From: Magnetospirillum sp. XM-1
GTDB taxonomy: Bacteria > Pseudomonadota > Alphaproteobacteria > Rhodospirillales > Magnetospirillaceae
DNA length: 64,000 nucleotides
Direction of reading: 5' to 3'
NCBI RefSeq assembly: GCF_001511835.1
Contig: NZ_LN997848.1
Span: 3,314,001-3,378,000, forward strand
Part shown: piece by piece, positions 24,873 to 32,182 of the stretch
How positions within the stretch are numbered: the first letter of the stretch is position 1
Layout: every line of letters begins with the position of its first letter
Translations under genes and position numbers: made by a program
The notes under the pieces: model-generated
The model's input: only the letters and a program-made list of their open reading frames with translations
Databases searched by the model: none
Told to the model about the DNA's origin: nothing

Positions 24873-25708
24873 CGACATCCGCCGAGACGGCTCTGCCGCA
24901 GGTTCTGCTGGCCCATCACCTGAAAACCCTCAAGCTGCCGACCTTTCTGCGCGAATACGACAAGCTGGCCCAGCTCTGCGCCGCCGAGGGCGTCGACCAT
25001 CCCCGCTATCTGCTGCGGCTGGCTGAACTGGAGCTGATCGAGCGGGAACGACGGACGGTCGAGCGCCGCATCCGAGAGGCCCGGTTCCCAGCGGTCAAAT
25101 CGCTCGACAGCTTCGACTTCACCGCCATCCCGTCGCTCAACAAGATGCTGGTGCTCGATCTGGCGCGTTGCGACTACATCACCCGGCGCGAAAACGTCAT
25201 CGCGCTGGGCAATTCCGGCACCGGCAAGACGCACACGGCCCTAGCCCTTGGGCTGGCGGCCTGCCAACACGGCTTCTCGGTCGGCTTCACCACTGCGGCC
25301 GGACTGGTCAGCCAGATGATGGAGGCCCGCGATGAGAAGCGTCTGCTCAAGCTCCAGAGCCAGATCCAAGCATACAAGCTGCTCATCATTGATGAACTGG
25401 GCTACGTGCCACTGTCGCCCACCGGCGCCGAACTGCTGTTCGAGGCGTTCAGCCAACGCTACGAACGCGGCTCCACCATCGTCACCTCGAACCTGCCATT
25501 CGACGAGTGGACTTCGGTGTTTGGCTCGGAACGTCTGACCGGCGCACTGCTCGACCGTCTCACCCATCACGTCCACATTCTGGAGATGAACGGCGAGAGC
25601 TACCGTCTTGCGCATTCCAAGGCACGGCGACGGAAGGCCGCTTCGCCCGGATCAACCACACCACCGGACATCATCAATCCAGACACCGGCGAGATCATCA
25701 CCCCCTGA
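24869..25708 (+). CDS. istB: IS21-family helper ATPase IstB
   Basis: 279 residues. AAA+ ATPase with Walker A GNSGTGKTH (near residue 113) and Walker B LLIIDELGY; sensor-type TSNLPFDEW follows. IstB selects target DNA and activates IstA. Its start ATG overlaps the istA stop as ATGA. The last 25 residues (SPGSTTPPDIINPDTGEII) are a low-complexity tail. The gene is intact. Confidence 0.94.
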   Translation: MTTSAETALPQVLLAHHLKTLKLPTFLREYDKLAQLCAAEGVDHPRYLLRLAELELIERERRTVERRIREARFPAVKSLDSFDFTAIPSLNKMLVLDLARCDYITRRENVIALGNSGTGKTHTALALGLAACQHGFSVGFTTAAGLVSQMMEARDEKRLLKLQSQIQAYKLLIIDELGYVPLSPTGAELLFEAFSQRYERGSTIVTSNLPFDEWTSVFGSERLTGALLDRLTHHVHILEMNGESYRLAHSKARRRKAASPGSTTPPDIINPDTGEIITP

Positions 25709-25732
25709 CCACCACGCGAAATCAGCGGCCGA

Positions 25733-25770
25733 AAATGCGAAGGGGGGCCGATCGGCCCCCCTTCGCATTT
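25733..25770. repeat. Perfect 38-bp palindrome downstream of istB
   Basis: Each 19-base half (from AAATGCGAAGG to the centre at 25751/25752) is the exact reverse complement of the other, with no loop. It sits 24 bases after istB, inside the IS. It may be a terminator, protecting flanking genes or limiting read-out. Confidence 0.8.
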
Positions 25771-25788
25771 CCCCCATCCCAACCACCG

Positions 25789-25836
25789 GGTGGCTCCCTT
25801 TTGCTCCGGCGTGGTGGCTCCCTTTCTCTCCGGCGT
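25789..25836. repeat. Tandem 24-bp terminal repeats of the IS21 element
   Basis: Copies at 25789-25812 and 25813-25836 differ at two positions (GGTGGCTCCCTTT shared start, CTCCGGCGT shared end). Such multiple repeats at IS21 ends are transposase-binding sites. Confidence 0.75.
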
Positions 25837-25971
25837 TGACACCGGTGGTGGCGGCGCTTTCCAAGTACGTATTGAGTGTTTTGTCTGCCATATCATCCCC
25901 CGTAACGGGTTGGCTTGGCCGAGAGCGGGGAGGTTGGCAAGGAGAGATCAGGGCTGGAGGCGGTTACCGGG

Positions 25972-26141
25972 GATAAACCACAGAGACACAGAGGGGGCGC
26001 GGAGGAATAAAACCGGGAAAGCCGTCACCCTGAGCTTCAGGCATCCGGGGCGGCGGCTTCACGCTGCAAGATGCTTCGCTCCGCTCAAGCCATCACAGTT
26101 CTTTTTCTCTGCGCCTTCTCTGTGTCTCTGTGTTCAATCAC
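25972..26141. repeat. 170-bp element with CACAGAGACACAGAG terminal inverted repeats
   Basis: The left end 25972-26000 and right end 26113-26141 are inverted repeats matching at 24 of 29 positions, including a perfect 15-bp core CACAGAGACACAGAG (25979-25993 and 26120-26134). The centre has no open frame with coding character. It looks like a non-autonomous mobile or dispersed element. The rest of the 25842-26377 gap holds the 5' fragment of the broken gene, GC-rich hairpins of the type CTCTCCCGCAGGCGGGAGAG, and the terminator after prpE; no gene is seen. Confidence 0.6.
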
Positions 26142-26296
26142 CGCATCCCCGCGATGATCACCCAAGGGGCCCTCACCCTCCCGGCCTGATGGCCGGGCCC
26201 CTCCCTCTCCCGCAAGCGGGCGAGGGGGATAGAAATGGACCAGGGATGCGCGAAGGGACGAGTCCCTTCGCCCTTTCCCCCCTTCCCCCAACGACA

Positions 26297-26324
26297 ACGG
26301 CCCCCGGATCGCTCCGGGGGCCGT
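26297..26324 (-). terminator. Strong GC hairpin downstream of prpE
   Basis: Perfect 12-bp stem ACGGCCCCCGGA / TCCGGGGGCCGT with a 4-base loop, 53 bases after the prpE stop. On the minus strand it is followed by TTGTCGTTG, a weak T-tract, so it is a likely but not canonical terminator. Confidence 0.55.
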
Positions 26325-26377
26325 GCCCTCACCCCTGCCCTCTCCCGCAGGCGGGAGAGGGGGTAACAGGGAGCCGC

Positions 26378-28294
26378 TTATTCAGCGGTTTCCTTGCGGG
26401 CCTTGGCGTAGCCGACGCTTTCCAGCGATTCGCCGATCTCTTCCAGGATGGAGGGATCGTCGATGGTGGCGGGCATCTTGTAGTCCTGGTTGTCGGCGAT
26501 CTTCTGCATGGTGCCGCGCAGGATCTTGCCCGAGCGGGTCTTGGGCAGGCGATTGACGACGGTGCAGGTCTTGAAGGCGGCGACGGGGCCGATCTTCTCG
26601 CGCACCAGCCTGACCACCTCGGCGATGACCTGGTCGTGGGGCTTGGTGACGCCGGCCTTGAGGCAGATGAAGCCCAGCGGCAGCTGGCCCTTCAGCTGGT
26701 CGGCGACGCCGATGACGGCGCATTCGGCCACGTCGGGGTGGCTGGCCAGCACTTCTTCCATGCCGCCGGTGGACAGGCGGTGGCCGGCGACGTTGATGAT
26801 GTCGTCGGTGCGCGCCATGACGTAGGCGTAGCCGTCCTCGTCGATCATGCCGGCGTCGGCGGTCTTGTAGCAGCCCGGGAATTCCGAATAGTAGCTGTCG
26901 ATGCAGCGCTGGTCGGCATTCCACAGGGTGAGCAGGGCGCCGGGGGGCAGCGGCAGGCGGACCACCAGCGAGCCGACCTTGCCGGCCTCGCAGGGCTGGT
27001 GGCCTTCGTCGAGGACTTCCAGGCCCCAGCCGGGAACGGGCTTGGTGGGCGAGCCGGGCTTGATGGGGAATTCATGCAGGCCCAGGCAATTGGCGGCGAT
27101 GGCCCAGCCGGTCTCGGTCTGCCACCAGTGGTCGACCACCGGGACCTTCAGGTTGTCGCGGGCCCAGTTGATGGTGTCGGGGTCCGAGCGCTCGCCGGCC
27201 AGGAACAGGGCGCGGAAGCTGCTGAGGTCGTACTTCTTGATCAGCTCGCCGTTGGGGTCTTCGCGCTTGATGGCGCGGAAGGCGGTGGGCGCGGTGAACA
27301 GCGAGGCCATCTTGTACTCGCTGATCATGCGCCAGAAGGCGCCGGCGTCGGGAGTGCCGACCGGCTTGCCCTCGTAGACCACGGTGGTCGAGCCGTTGAG
27401 CAGCGGGCCGTAGCAGATGTAGGAGTGACCGACCACCCAACCCACGTCGGAGGCTGACCAGAACACCTCGCCCGGCTTGATGTTGTAGATGTACTTCATG
27501 GACCACATCAGGGCGACCATGTGGCCGCCGTTGTCGCGGACCACGCCCTTGGGCTGGCCGGTGGTGCCCGAGGTGTAGAGGATGTAGAGCGGATCGGTGG
27601 CCTTCACCGGCACGCAATCGGCAGGCTTGGCCTTGGCGCAGACCTCGACCCAGTCGAGGTCGCCGGCCTTGTCCATCACGGCGGCCGCCTGGGGGCGCTG
27701 GAACATGATGGTGTTGCCGGGCTTGTGCTCGGAGATGGCGATGGCCTCGTCCAGCATGGGCTTGTAGGGCAGGACCTTCGAGCCCTCGATGCCGCAGGAC
27801 GCCGACAGGATCACCTTGGGTTTGGCGTCGTTGATGCGGGTGGCCAGCTCGGTGGGGGCGAAGCCGCCGAACACCACCGAGTGGATGGCGCCCAGACGGG
27901 CCACGGCCAGCATGCCGATTACGGCCTCGGGGATCATGGGCATGTAGAGCAGGACGCGGTCGCCCTTGGTCACGCCCAGCGCGGCCATGGCGCCGGCCAG
28001 GCGCGACACCTGGTCCTTCAGCTCGTCATAGCTGATCTTGCGCTTGGTCTGGGTGACCGGGCTGTCATAGATGATGGCGGTCTGCGGCCCACGGCCCTGC
28101 TCGACGTGGCGGTCGACGGCGTTGTAGCAGGTGTTGGTCTCGGCACCGACGAACCAGCGATAGAACGGCTTGTTGGAATCGTCCAGGACCTTGTCCCAGG
28201 TCTTGTACCAATGGATGTCCTTGGCCGCTTCTCCCCAGAACCCCTCCGGGTCCTTCAGCGACTTGTCGTAGGCTTGCTGGTATGCGTTCGTCAT
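26378..28294 (-). CDS. prpE: Propionyl-CoA synthetase (acetyl-CoA synthetase family)
   Basis: 638 residues of the AMP-forming acyl-CoA synthetase family. Visible motifs are the P-loop-like YTSGTTGQPKG, the hinge/core YKTADAGMIDEDGY, and the C-terminal acetylatable lysine in PKTRSGKILRGTM. The segments VVGHSYICYGPLLNG and GERSDPDTINWA are characteristic of the PrpE branch rather than Acs, so propionate is the likely substrate, although acetate may be used. The PKTRSGK lysine is the known target of Pat-type acetyltransferases, one of which is encoded at 36281. The upstream region carries candidate operators. Confidence 0.87.
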   Translation of the reverse strand: MTNAYQQAYDKSLKDPEGFWGEAAKDIHWYKTWDKVLDDSNKPFYRWFVGAETNTCYNAVDRHVEQGRGPQTAIIYDSPVTQTKRKISYDELKDQVSRLAGAMAALGVTKGDRVLLYMPMIPEAVIGMLAVARLGAIHSVVFGGFAPTELATRINDAKPKVILSASCGIEGSKVLPYKPMLDEAIAISEHKPGNTIMFQRPQAAAVMDKAGDLDWVEVCAKAKPADCVPVKATDPLYILYTSGTTGQPKGVVRDNGGHMVALMWSMKYIYNIKPGEVFWSASDVGWVVGHSYICYGPLLNGSTTVVYEGKPVGTPDAGAFWRMISEYKMASLFTAPTAFRAIKREDPNGELIKKYDLSSFRALFLAGERSDPDTINWARDNLKVPVVDHWWQTETGWAIAANCLGLHEFPIKPGSPTKPVPGWGLEVLDEGHQPCEAGKVGSLVVRLPLPPGALLTLWNADQRCIDSYYSEFPGCYKTADAGMIDEDGYAYVMARTDDIINVAGHRLSTGGMEEVLASHPDVAECAVIGVADQLKGQLPLGFICLKAGVTKPHDQVIAEVVRLVREKIGPVAAFKTCTVVNRLPKTRSGKILRGTMQKIADNQDYKMPATIDDPSILEEIGESLESVGYAKARKETAE

Positions 28295-28379
28295 GTCGGA
28301 CAGGTCCTCTGCTTTGCCACTCCCATGGGGGGCTTTCCGCCCCTCCGTCTGAGCGGGAGAATGCCGTAATCAGGCTAAT

Positions 28380-28400
28380 TTTGCAAAGGTGCATTGCGGG
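28380..28400. promoter_or_regulatory. TTTGCAAA-type site upstream of prpE
   Basis: TTTGCAAA (28380-28387) followed after five bases by a degenerate half-site ATTGCGGG. Repeated TTTGCAAA motifs are reported for ScfR/PccR/MccR short-chain acyl-CoA regulators of alphaproteobacteria. The second half is poor, so the call is tentative. It lies ~86 bases upstream of the prpE start. Confidence 0.3.
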
Positions 28401-28431
28401 GGCGCATAAGCATTTTCACACACCCTGGGCC

Positions 28432-28451
28432 AACAATGTTTTCACATTGTT
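28432..28451. promoter_or_regulatory. Inverted repeat AACAATG-N6-CATTGTT upstream of prpE
   Basis: Perfect 7-bp inverted repeat with a 6-base spacer (TTTTCA), ~140 bases before the prpE start in an AT-rich spacer. It has operator geometry; the regulator is unknown. The rest of 28295-28562 shows no gene. Confidence 0.4.
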
Positions 28452-28562
28452 TCACAATAGGTTATCGAACGATCCTCACCCATTCGCAAGGTTCGCATTT
28501 TTCCGCGGTCCGGCGGTAAATATTGCAATTTGTGAATTCGGCAACAGGCGGCCGAATGAAAT

Positions 28563-28588
28563 AAGGGGCCGGGAAAACCCGGCCCCTT
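28563..28588 (-). terminator. Intrinsic terminator after the DUF465 gene
   Basis: AAGGGGCCGGG / CCCGGCCCCTT, 11-bp perfect stem, 4-base loop; on the minus strand it is followed by ATTTCATTC. It begins 12 bases after the stop of the 57-residue gene. Confidence 0.7.
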
Positions 28589-28599
28589 GATCGCCTTCC

Positions 28600-28773
28600 T
28601 CAGTGAGGTCCGGAGCCGATGCGGCTCAGCTCGTCCTTGATCAGCAGTTTCTTGCGTTTGAGATCATGGATCTGGGTATTGTCCGGCAGCGGGCGTCTGG
28701 TTTCCGACTCGATGGCGTTTTCCAGAGCGGCATGCTTGGCTTTCAAGGACTCGACACGGTCATGAAGGCTCAT
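28600..28773 (-). CDS. YdcH/DUF465 family small protein
   Basis: 57 residues, reading MSLHDRVESLKAKHAALENA at the start and ending in LKRKKLLIKDELSRIGSGPH. This is the typical DUF465 pattern: a helical hairpin with an invariant DxxLKxxKLxxKDE-like second helix. Function is unknown; these are abundant small cytoplasmic proteins. The ATG at 28773 has an AGGACC-type site upstream. A paralogue is encoded at 30798-31004 on the other strand. A good terminator follows. Confidence 0.85.
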   Translation of the reverse strand: MSLHDRVESLKAKHAALENAIESETRRPLPDNTQIHDLKRKKLLIKDELSRIGSGPH

Positions 28774-28912
28774 TACGGTCCTCCCTATGGGGTGGGTGAC
28801 CTTGGAATCTTATTCCTCCTGTCACGGAATTGTCAGCAGGGAAATTGCCCTGCCCATCCTCCTGGACTAAGGTTCTTACCCCAACCTCATACCGCCACGA
28901 GGATTAATCGCC

Positions 28913-29482
28913 TTGAACGCCCATCCGCCCCGCCTGATCGTAGGAATTAGTGGAGCCTCGGGGGTGGTTTACGGCATCCGCGCCCTCGAGATGCTGGGCC
29001 GCCTCGGGGTCGAATCCCATCTGGTGATGAGCCGGGCCGCCGAGGTGACGCTGTCCCACGAAAGCGACCTGAAGCTCGCCCAGGTGCGCGCCCTGGCCAC
29101 CAAGTGGTACAAGGCCGAGGATATCGGCGGCGCGCCCGCTTCGGGCTCGTTCCCCTCGCTCGGCATGATCGTGGCGCCCTGCTCCATCCGCTCCATGAGC
29201 GAGATCGCCACCGGGGTGACCACCTCGCTGCTCACCCGGGCCGCCGACGTGGCGCTGAAGGAGCGCCGCCGGCTGGTGCTGATGGTGCGCGAGACGCCGC
29301 TGCACACCGGCCATCTGCGCTCCATGCTGCAATTGTCGGAAATGGGCGCGGTGGTCGCTCCCCCCGTCCCGGCCTTCTACGCCAAGCCCGAAAGCCTGGA
29401 CGACATGGTCGAGCACACGGTCGGGCGCATGCTCGACCTGTTCGGGCTCGATTGCGGGACGATCCGGCGCTGGGGGGAATAG
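28913..29482 (+). CDS. ubiX: UbiX-type flavin prenyltransferase
   Basis: 189 residues, started at the TTG at 28913 because no ATG or GTG precedes the conserved core and GAGG sits 10 bases upstream. N-terminal flavin site GISGASGVVYGIRALE, mid-protein VAPCSIRSMSEIATG, and RRLVLMVRETPLHTGHL are standard UbiX motifs. It makes prenylated FMN for UbiD decarboxylases in ubiquinone synthesis or aromatic-acid metabolism. It stands alone; no ubiD is in the window. Confidence 0.93.
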   Translation: MNAHPPRLIVGISGASGVVYGIRALEMLGRLGVESHLVMSRAAEVTLSHESDLKLAQVRALATKWYKAEDIGGAPASGSFPSLGMIVAPCSIRSMSEIATGVTTSLLTRAADVALKERRRLVLMVRETPLHTGHLRSMLQLSEMGAVVAPPVPAFYAKPESLDDMVEHTVGRMLDLFGLDCGTIRRWGE

Positions 29483-29490
29483 GCCCCTTA

Positions 29491-29607
29491 TGCCGTCATC
29501 ACCGGGCTCGTCCCGGTGATCCACGCGGCAACGTCGGAACATCCTTCGAAGCAATGAGATAGACGGAACCGCGTGGATGGCCGGAACAAGTCCGGCCATG
29601 ACGGAAG
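29491..29607. repeat. Bipartite hairpin repeat (copy 2, uninterrupted)
   Basis: Hairpin 1 is ATCACCGGG-CTCGT-CCCGGTGAT (29498-29520); hairpin 2 is ATGGCCGGA-ACAAG-TCCGGCCAT (29577-29599). Both have 9-bp stems and 5-nt loops. They are linked by CCACGCGG ... CCGCGTGG arms around ~50 bases and bordered by CCGTC / GACGG. It fills the convergent ubiX-pfkA spacer and may terminate both. It is the intact form of the target used by the MITE-like element elsewhere in the window. Confidence 0.75.
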
Positions 29608-29617
29608 AATCGGCTCC

Positions 29618-30703
29618 CTACATCTCGCCGATATAGATGCCCAGGCCGCGCGCCGTCTGGGCCAGGGTGCCGTAGGGATCGATGGCCCGGGTGATGCCGG
29701 CCACGTCGGTGATGGGCACGTCCACCACCTGGCCGTGCTGCCAGGCCACCATGCGGCCGAGCTTGCCCTGGGCGATCAGGTCGACGGCATACACGCCGAA
29801 GGCCGAGGCGATGATGCGGTCGCGCATGGCGGGCATGCCGCCGCGCTGCACGTGGCCCAGCACGGTAACGCGGGTTTCCGCCTCCACCGTCTCGGCAAGG
29901 CGGGCCGCCAGATACTGGCCGATGCCGCCATAGCGGGCCTGCCCGCCGCTCTGCAGCTGGGTCACCGCCTGGCCCGTCTCGGTCTTGCAGCCCTCGGCCA
30001 CCACCATCAGGGCATGGTTGCGCCCTTCTTCGCGCACCTCGGCGATCTTCTTGGCGATGCCTTCCAGGGTATAGGGAATCTCGGGGATCAGCACCACGTC
30101 GGCGCCGCCGGCGATGCCGGCGTTGATGGCGATGTGGCCGACGTCACGGCCCATGACCTCGAGGATCATCACGCGGTGGTGGCTGGCCGCCGTGGGCGCC
30201 AGGCGGTCCATGGCCTCGCCCGCCACGTTGAGCGCCGTGGCGAAGCCGATGGCGTAGTCGGTGCAGGCCACGTCGTTGTCGATGGTCTTGGGGATGCCGA
30301 CCATGGGAATGCCGCCCTGGCGGCACAGCTGGTTCAAGATGCGCATGGAGCCGTCGCCGCCGATCACCACCAAGGCCTGGATGCCCAGTTCCTTGTAGCC
30401 GTCGACGAAATCCTGCGAGCGGTCCTTCTTGGTCCCGTCGGGCATGGGATAGGCGAAGGGATCGCCCTTGTTGATGGTCCCCAAGATGGTGCCGCCCAGG
30501 CGCAGCATCTCGTCGTTGACCGATTTCAGGTCGAACTCGACGAAGTTGAGGGGGCGGTCCATCAGTCCCAGGCTGCCGTCCCGGATACCGAAGACCTGCC
30601 AGCCGTAATTGCGGATGGCGCGATGAACCACGGCGCGCAAGGCCGCGTTCAATCCGGCGCAGTCGCCGCCGCTGGTCAGAATTCCGATACGCTTGGCCGC
30701 CAT
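29618..30703 (-). CDS. pfkA: 6-phosphofructokinase (ATP or PPi type unresolved)
   Basis: 361 residues with the PfkA fold. The N-terminal phosphate-donor loop is LTSGGDCAGLNA, the donor motif is GGDGSM and the catalytic motif is PKTIDND. In this family, glycine after GGD (position 104 in E. coli numbering) goes with ATP and aspartate with pyrophosphate, whereas Lys before TIDND (position 124) goes with pyrophosphate and Gly with ATP. Here Gly and Lys are combined, the mixed pattern, so the donor cannot be assigned. It catalyses fructose-6-phosphate phosphorylation in glycolysis. Confidence 0.93.
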   Translation of the reverse strand: MAAKRIGILTSGGDCAGLNAALRAVVHRAIRNYGWQVFGIRDGSLGLMDRPLNFVEFDLKSVNDEMLRLGGTILGTINKGDPFAYPMPDGTKKDRSQDFVDGYKELGIQALVVIGGDGSMRILNQLCRQGGIPMVGIPKTIDNDVACTDYAIGFATALNVAGEAMDRLAPTAASHHRVMILEVMGRDVGHIAINAGIAGGADVVLIPEIPYTLEGIAKKIAEVREEGRNHALMVVAEGCKTETGQAVTQLQSGGQARYGGIGQYLAARLAETVEAETRVTVLGHVQRGGMPAMRDRIIASAFGVYAVDLIAQGKLGRMVAWQHGQVVDVPITDVAGITRAIDPYGTLAQTARGLGIYIGEM

Positions 30704-30797
30704 ACCCCAACCTCCTCTTTATCCTACCTTACCCATACCGTTTCCGGACGAGTTCTGCTACCCTCCAGCCACTTAAATCCTAGCTTCGTCCAGCCCC

Positions 30798-31004
30798 ATG
30801 ATCGATGACAACCTTGAAGAAGTCCGCCGTCAACTGGCGGAATTGAAGACCGAGCACCGCGACCTGGACGACGTGATCTCCCGCGTTTCCGATGAAGCGC
30901 CGTTCGATCAGTTGCGCCTGCAGCGGCTGAAGAAACGCAAGCTGCATCTCAAGGACGAGATCGCCCGGCTGGAAAACCTGCTGATTCCCGACATCATCGC
31001 CTGA
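30798..31004 (+). CDS. YdcH/DUF465 family small protein (second copy)
   Basis: 68 residues: an N-terminal helix (LEEVRRQLAELKTEHRDLDD) and a second helix with QRLKKRKLHLKDEIARLENLL, the DUF465 pattern. It shares the LKxxKLxxKDE core with the 57-residue protein at 28600-28773. Function unknown. folK starts 9 bases downstream, so the two are likely co-transcribed. Confidence 0.85.
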   Translation: MIDDNLEEVRRQLAELKTEHRDLDDVISRVSDEAPFDQLRLQRLKKRKLHLKDEIARLENLLIPDIIA

Positions 31005-31013
31005 CGCTCCATC

Positions 31014-31508
31014 ATGACATTGGTTCACCTCGGCCTCGGCACCAACCTTGGCGACCGGCCCGCCAATCTGCGCGCCGCCGTGGAGGCGCTCGCCACGCTG
31101 GGCACCGTCGCCGCCTGCTCCCAGGTCTGGGAGACGGCCCCGCTCTACGTCACCGACCAGCCGGCCTTCCTCAACATGGCCGTGGCCCTGGCCACCACGC
31201 TGCCGCCGAGCGACCTGCTGGCGCGCCTGAAGCGCATGGAGGACGAACTGGGCCGGGTGGCGTCGGTGCGCTATGGGCCGCGCCTCATCGACCTCGACAT
31301 CCTGCTCTATGGAGATGTGGTGATGGAGGACGAGACTCTCACCCTGCCCCATCCCCGCCTGCACGAACGCCACTTTGCCCTGGCCCCCCTGGCCGAGATT
31401 GCCGGGCCGTGCCTGCATCCCGCACTGGCCGCCAGCGTCGCCACCCTGCTCGGCCGCCTGCCCGCAGCCGACGACGTTCGAAGGATCGGCCCTCTCTCGA
31501 CACTATGA
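31014..31508 (+). CDS. folK: 2-amino-4-hydroxy-6-hydroxymethyldihydropteridine diphosphokinase
   Basis: 164 residues. HPPK hallmarks: LGLGTNLGDR near the N-terminus, ETAPLYVTDQPAFLNMAV, and the ATP/metal motif RYGPRLIDLDILLYGD followed by LPHPRLHERHFALAPL. It transfers pyrophosphate from ATP to the pterin in folate synthesis. folB, the preceding step's enzyme, is encoded at 32183 with one unrelated gene between. Confidence 0.95.
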   Translation: MTLVHLGLGTNLGDRPANLRAAVEALATLGTVAACSQVWETAPLYVTDQPAFLNMAVALATTLPPSDLLARLKRMEDELGRVASVRYGPRLIDLDILLYGDVVMEDETLTLPHPRLHERHFALAPLAEIAGPCLHPALAASVATLLGRLPAADDVRRIGPLSTL

Positions 31509-31576
31509 CCTTGTCGCCGCCCCCGGTCGCAATTACATCCTTGTGGTATATGCCTATGGACTTAAGGGGCGCAGCA

Positions 31577-32119
31577 ATGGGTGCATCCGTCTACTATCCG
31601 GCGTCCGATATCCAAGATTCCCAAATCCTCGCCTACGAGATTTGCGGCCGGGACCGCATCGTCGCCATGAGTCCGGGCTGGGCGAACGGCAACACCCGGC
31701 ATCCCGCCCTTGGCCGCAGCCTCTGGGATCTGCTGGGCAACGGCAACATCGCCGACATCTACCGCGCCCTGGTGACCGAGACCCGAAGGACGGGTATGGG
31801 CCAGTGCTTCACCTTCCGCTGCGACGACTTCAATACCCGGCGGGTAATGTCCATGGCCATGGTGCCCGTCGGCGACGGCGGCATCCGTTTTTCCAGCCGT
31901 CCCATCGCCGAGGAGCGCCAGGACAGCGCCGCGTTCATCCGGCGGCACCGCGCCATGCCGCTCAGTGTGGACATTTGCCCGAAATGCGGGGGCATCAAGG
32001 TGGAGGATCAGTGGCTTGCCGCGGGATCGGCGCTGGAGTCGCTGGGCATCTTCGCCGACGACCTTCCCTTCCGCACATGGCCGGCTCATTGCCCGTCCTG
32101 CGGCCCCAACGGACATTGA
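31577..32119 (+). CDS. PAS-like protein with a zinc-ribbon-type C-terminus, unknown function
   Basis: 180 residues from the ATG at 31577 with AAGGGG 7 bases upstream; an ATG at 31550 is possible. Residues ~10-115 look like a PAS fold (ILAYEICGRDRIVAMSPGW, LGRSLWDLLGN, then a strand-rich second half). The C-terminus carries two CPxCG knuckles (CPKCGG and CPSCG) about 40 residues apart, suggesting one zinc-binding site. No output domain is present. It sits between folK and folB but is unlikely to act in folate synthesis. A signalling role is inference. Confidence 0.7.
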   Translation: MGASVYYPASDIQDSQILAYEICGRDRIVAMSPGWANGNTRHPALGRSLWDLLGNGNIADIYRALVTETRRTGMGQCFTFRCDDFNTRRVMSMAMVPVGDGGIRFSSRPIAEERQDSAAFIRRHRAMPLSVDICPKCGGIKVEDQWLAAGSALESLGIFADDLPFRTWPAHCPSCGPNGH

Positions 32120-32182
32120 CCACTTGCGCGCCGCGCTCGGTAAGCGCTATGACCCTGCTTTCCAAGCCTGAGGAAAGTCGAA

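Larger units (their letters stand above)
23342..25841 (+). mobile_element. IS21-family insertion sequence
   Basis: Contains istA and istB in the standard overlapping order. The right end is clear: two tandem 24-bp repeats (25789-25836) and a terminal GTTGACA ending in CA at 25841, as expected for IS21 multiple terminal repeats. The left end (about 23340) does not show the matching terminal repeat, and no target duplication longer than 2 bp can be seen, so this end may be truncated or atypical. Removing the element restores the reading frame of the interrupted gene. The left boundary is approximate. Confidence 0.85.
22054..25891 (-). pseudogene. Broken membrane/beta-helix protein gene, interrupted by IS21 and two frameshifts
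   Basis: Reading right to left, the gene starts at the ATG at 25891 (GGGGGA upstream) with MADKTLNTYLESAATTG, is cut by the IS21 element, and resumes in frame as ISLADFYAALSTTTAP near 23338. The next ~180 residues are repeated GATxxGRLDFEG/GGNLECNGATLDGG-type strands, i.e. a beta-helix of pentapeptide-like repeats. Near 22790-22800 the frame shifts to a continuation (ATIGVLVDEAACWPD) that ends in two hydrophobic helices. A second one-base slip in a G-run near 22106 moves the last residues to FLSGIGVAAVTGLVKRE, stop at 22054-22056. The layout fits proteins annotated as membrane-associated oxidoreductase; enzymatic function of that family is not established. Confidence 0.8.
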
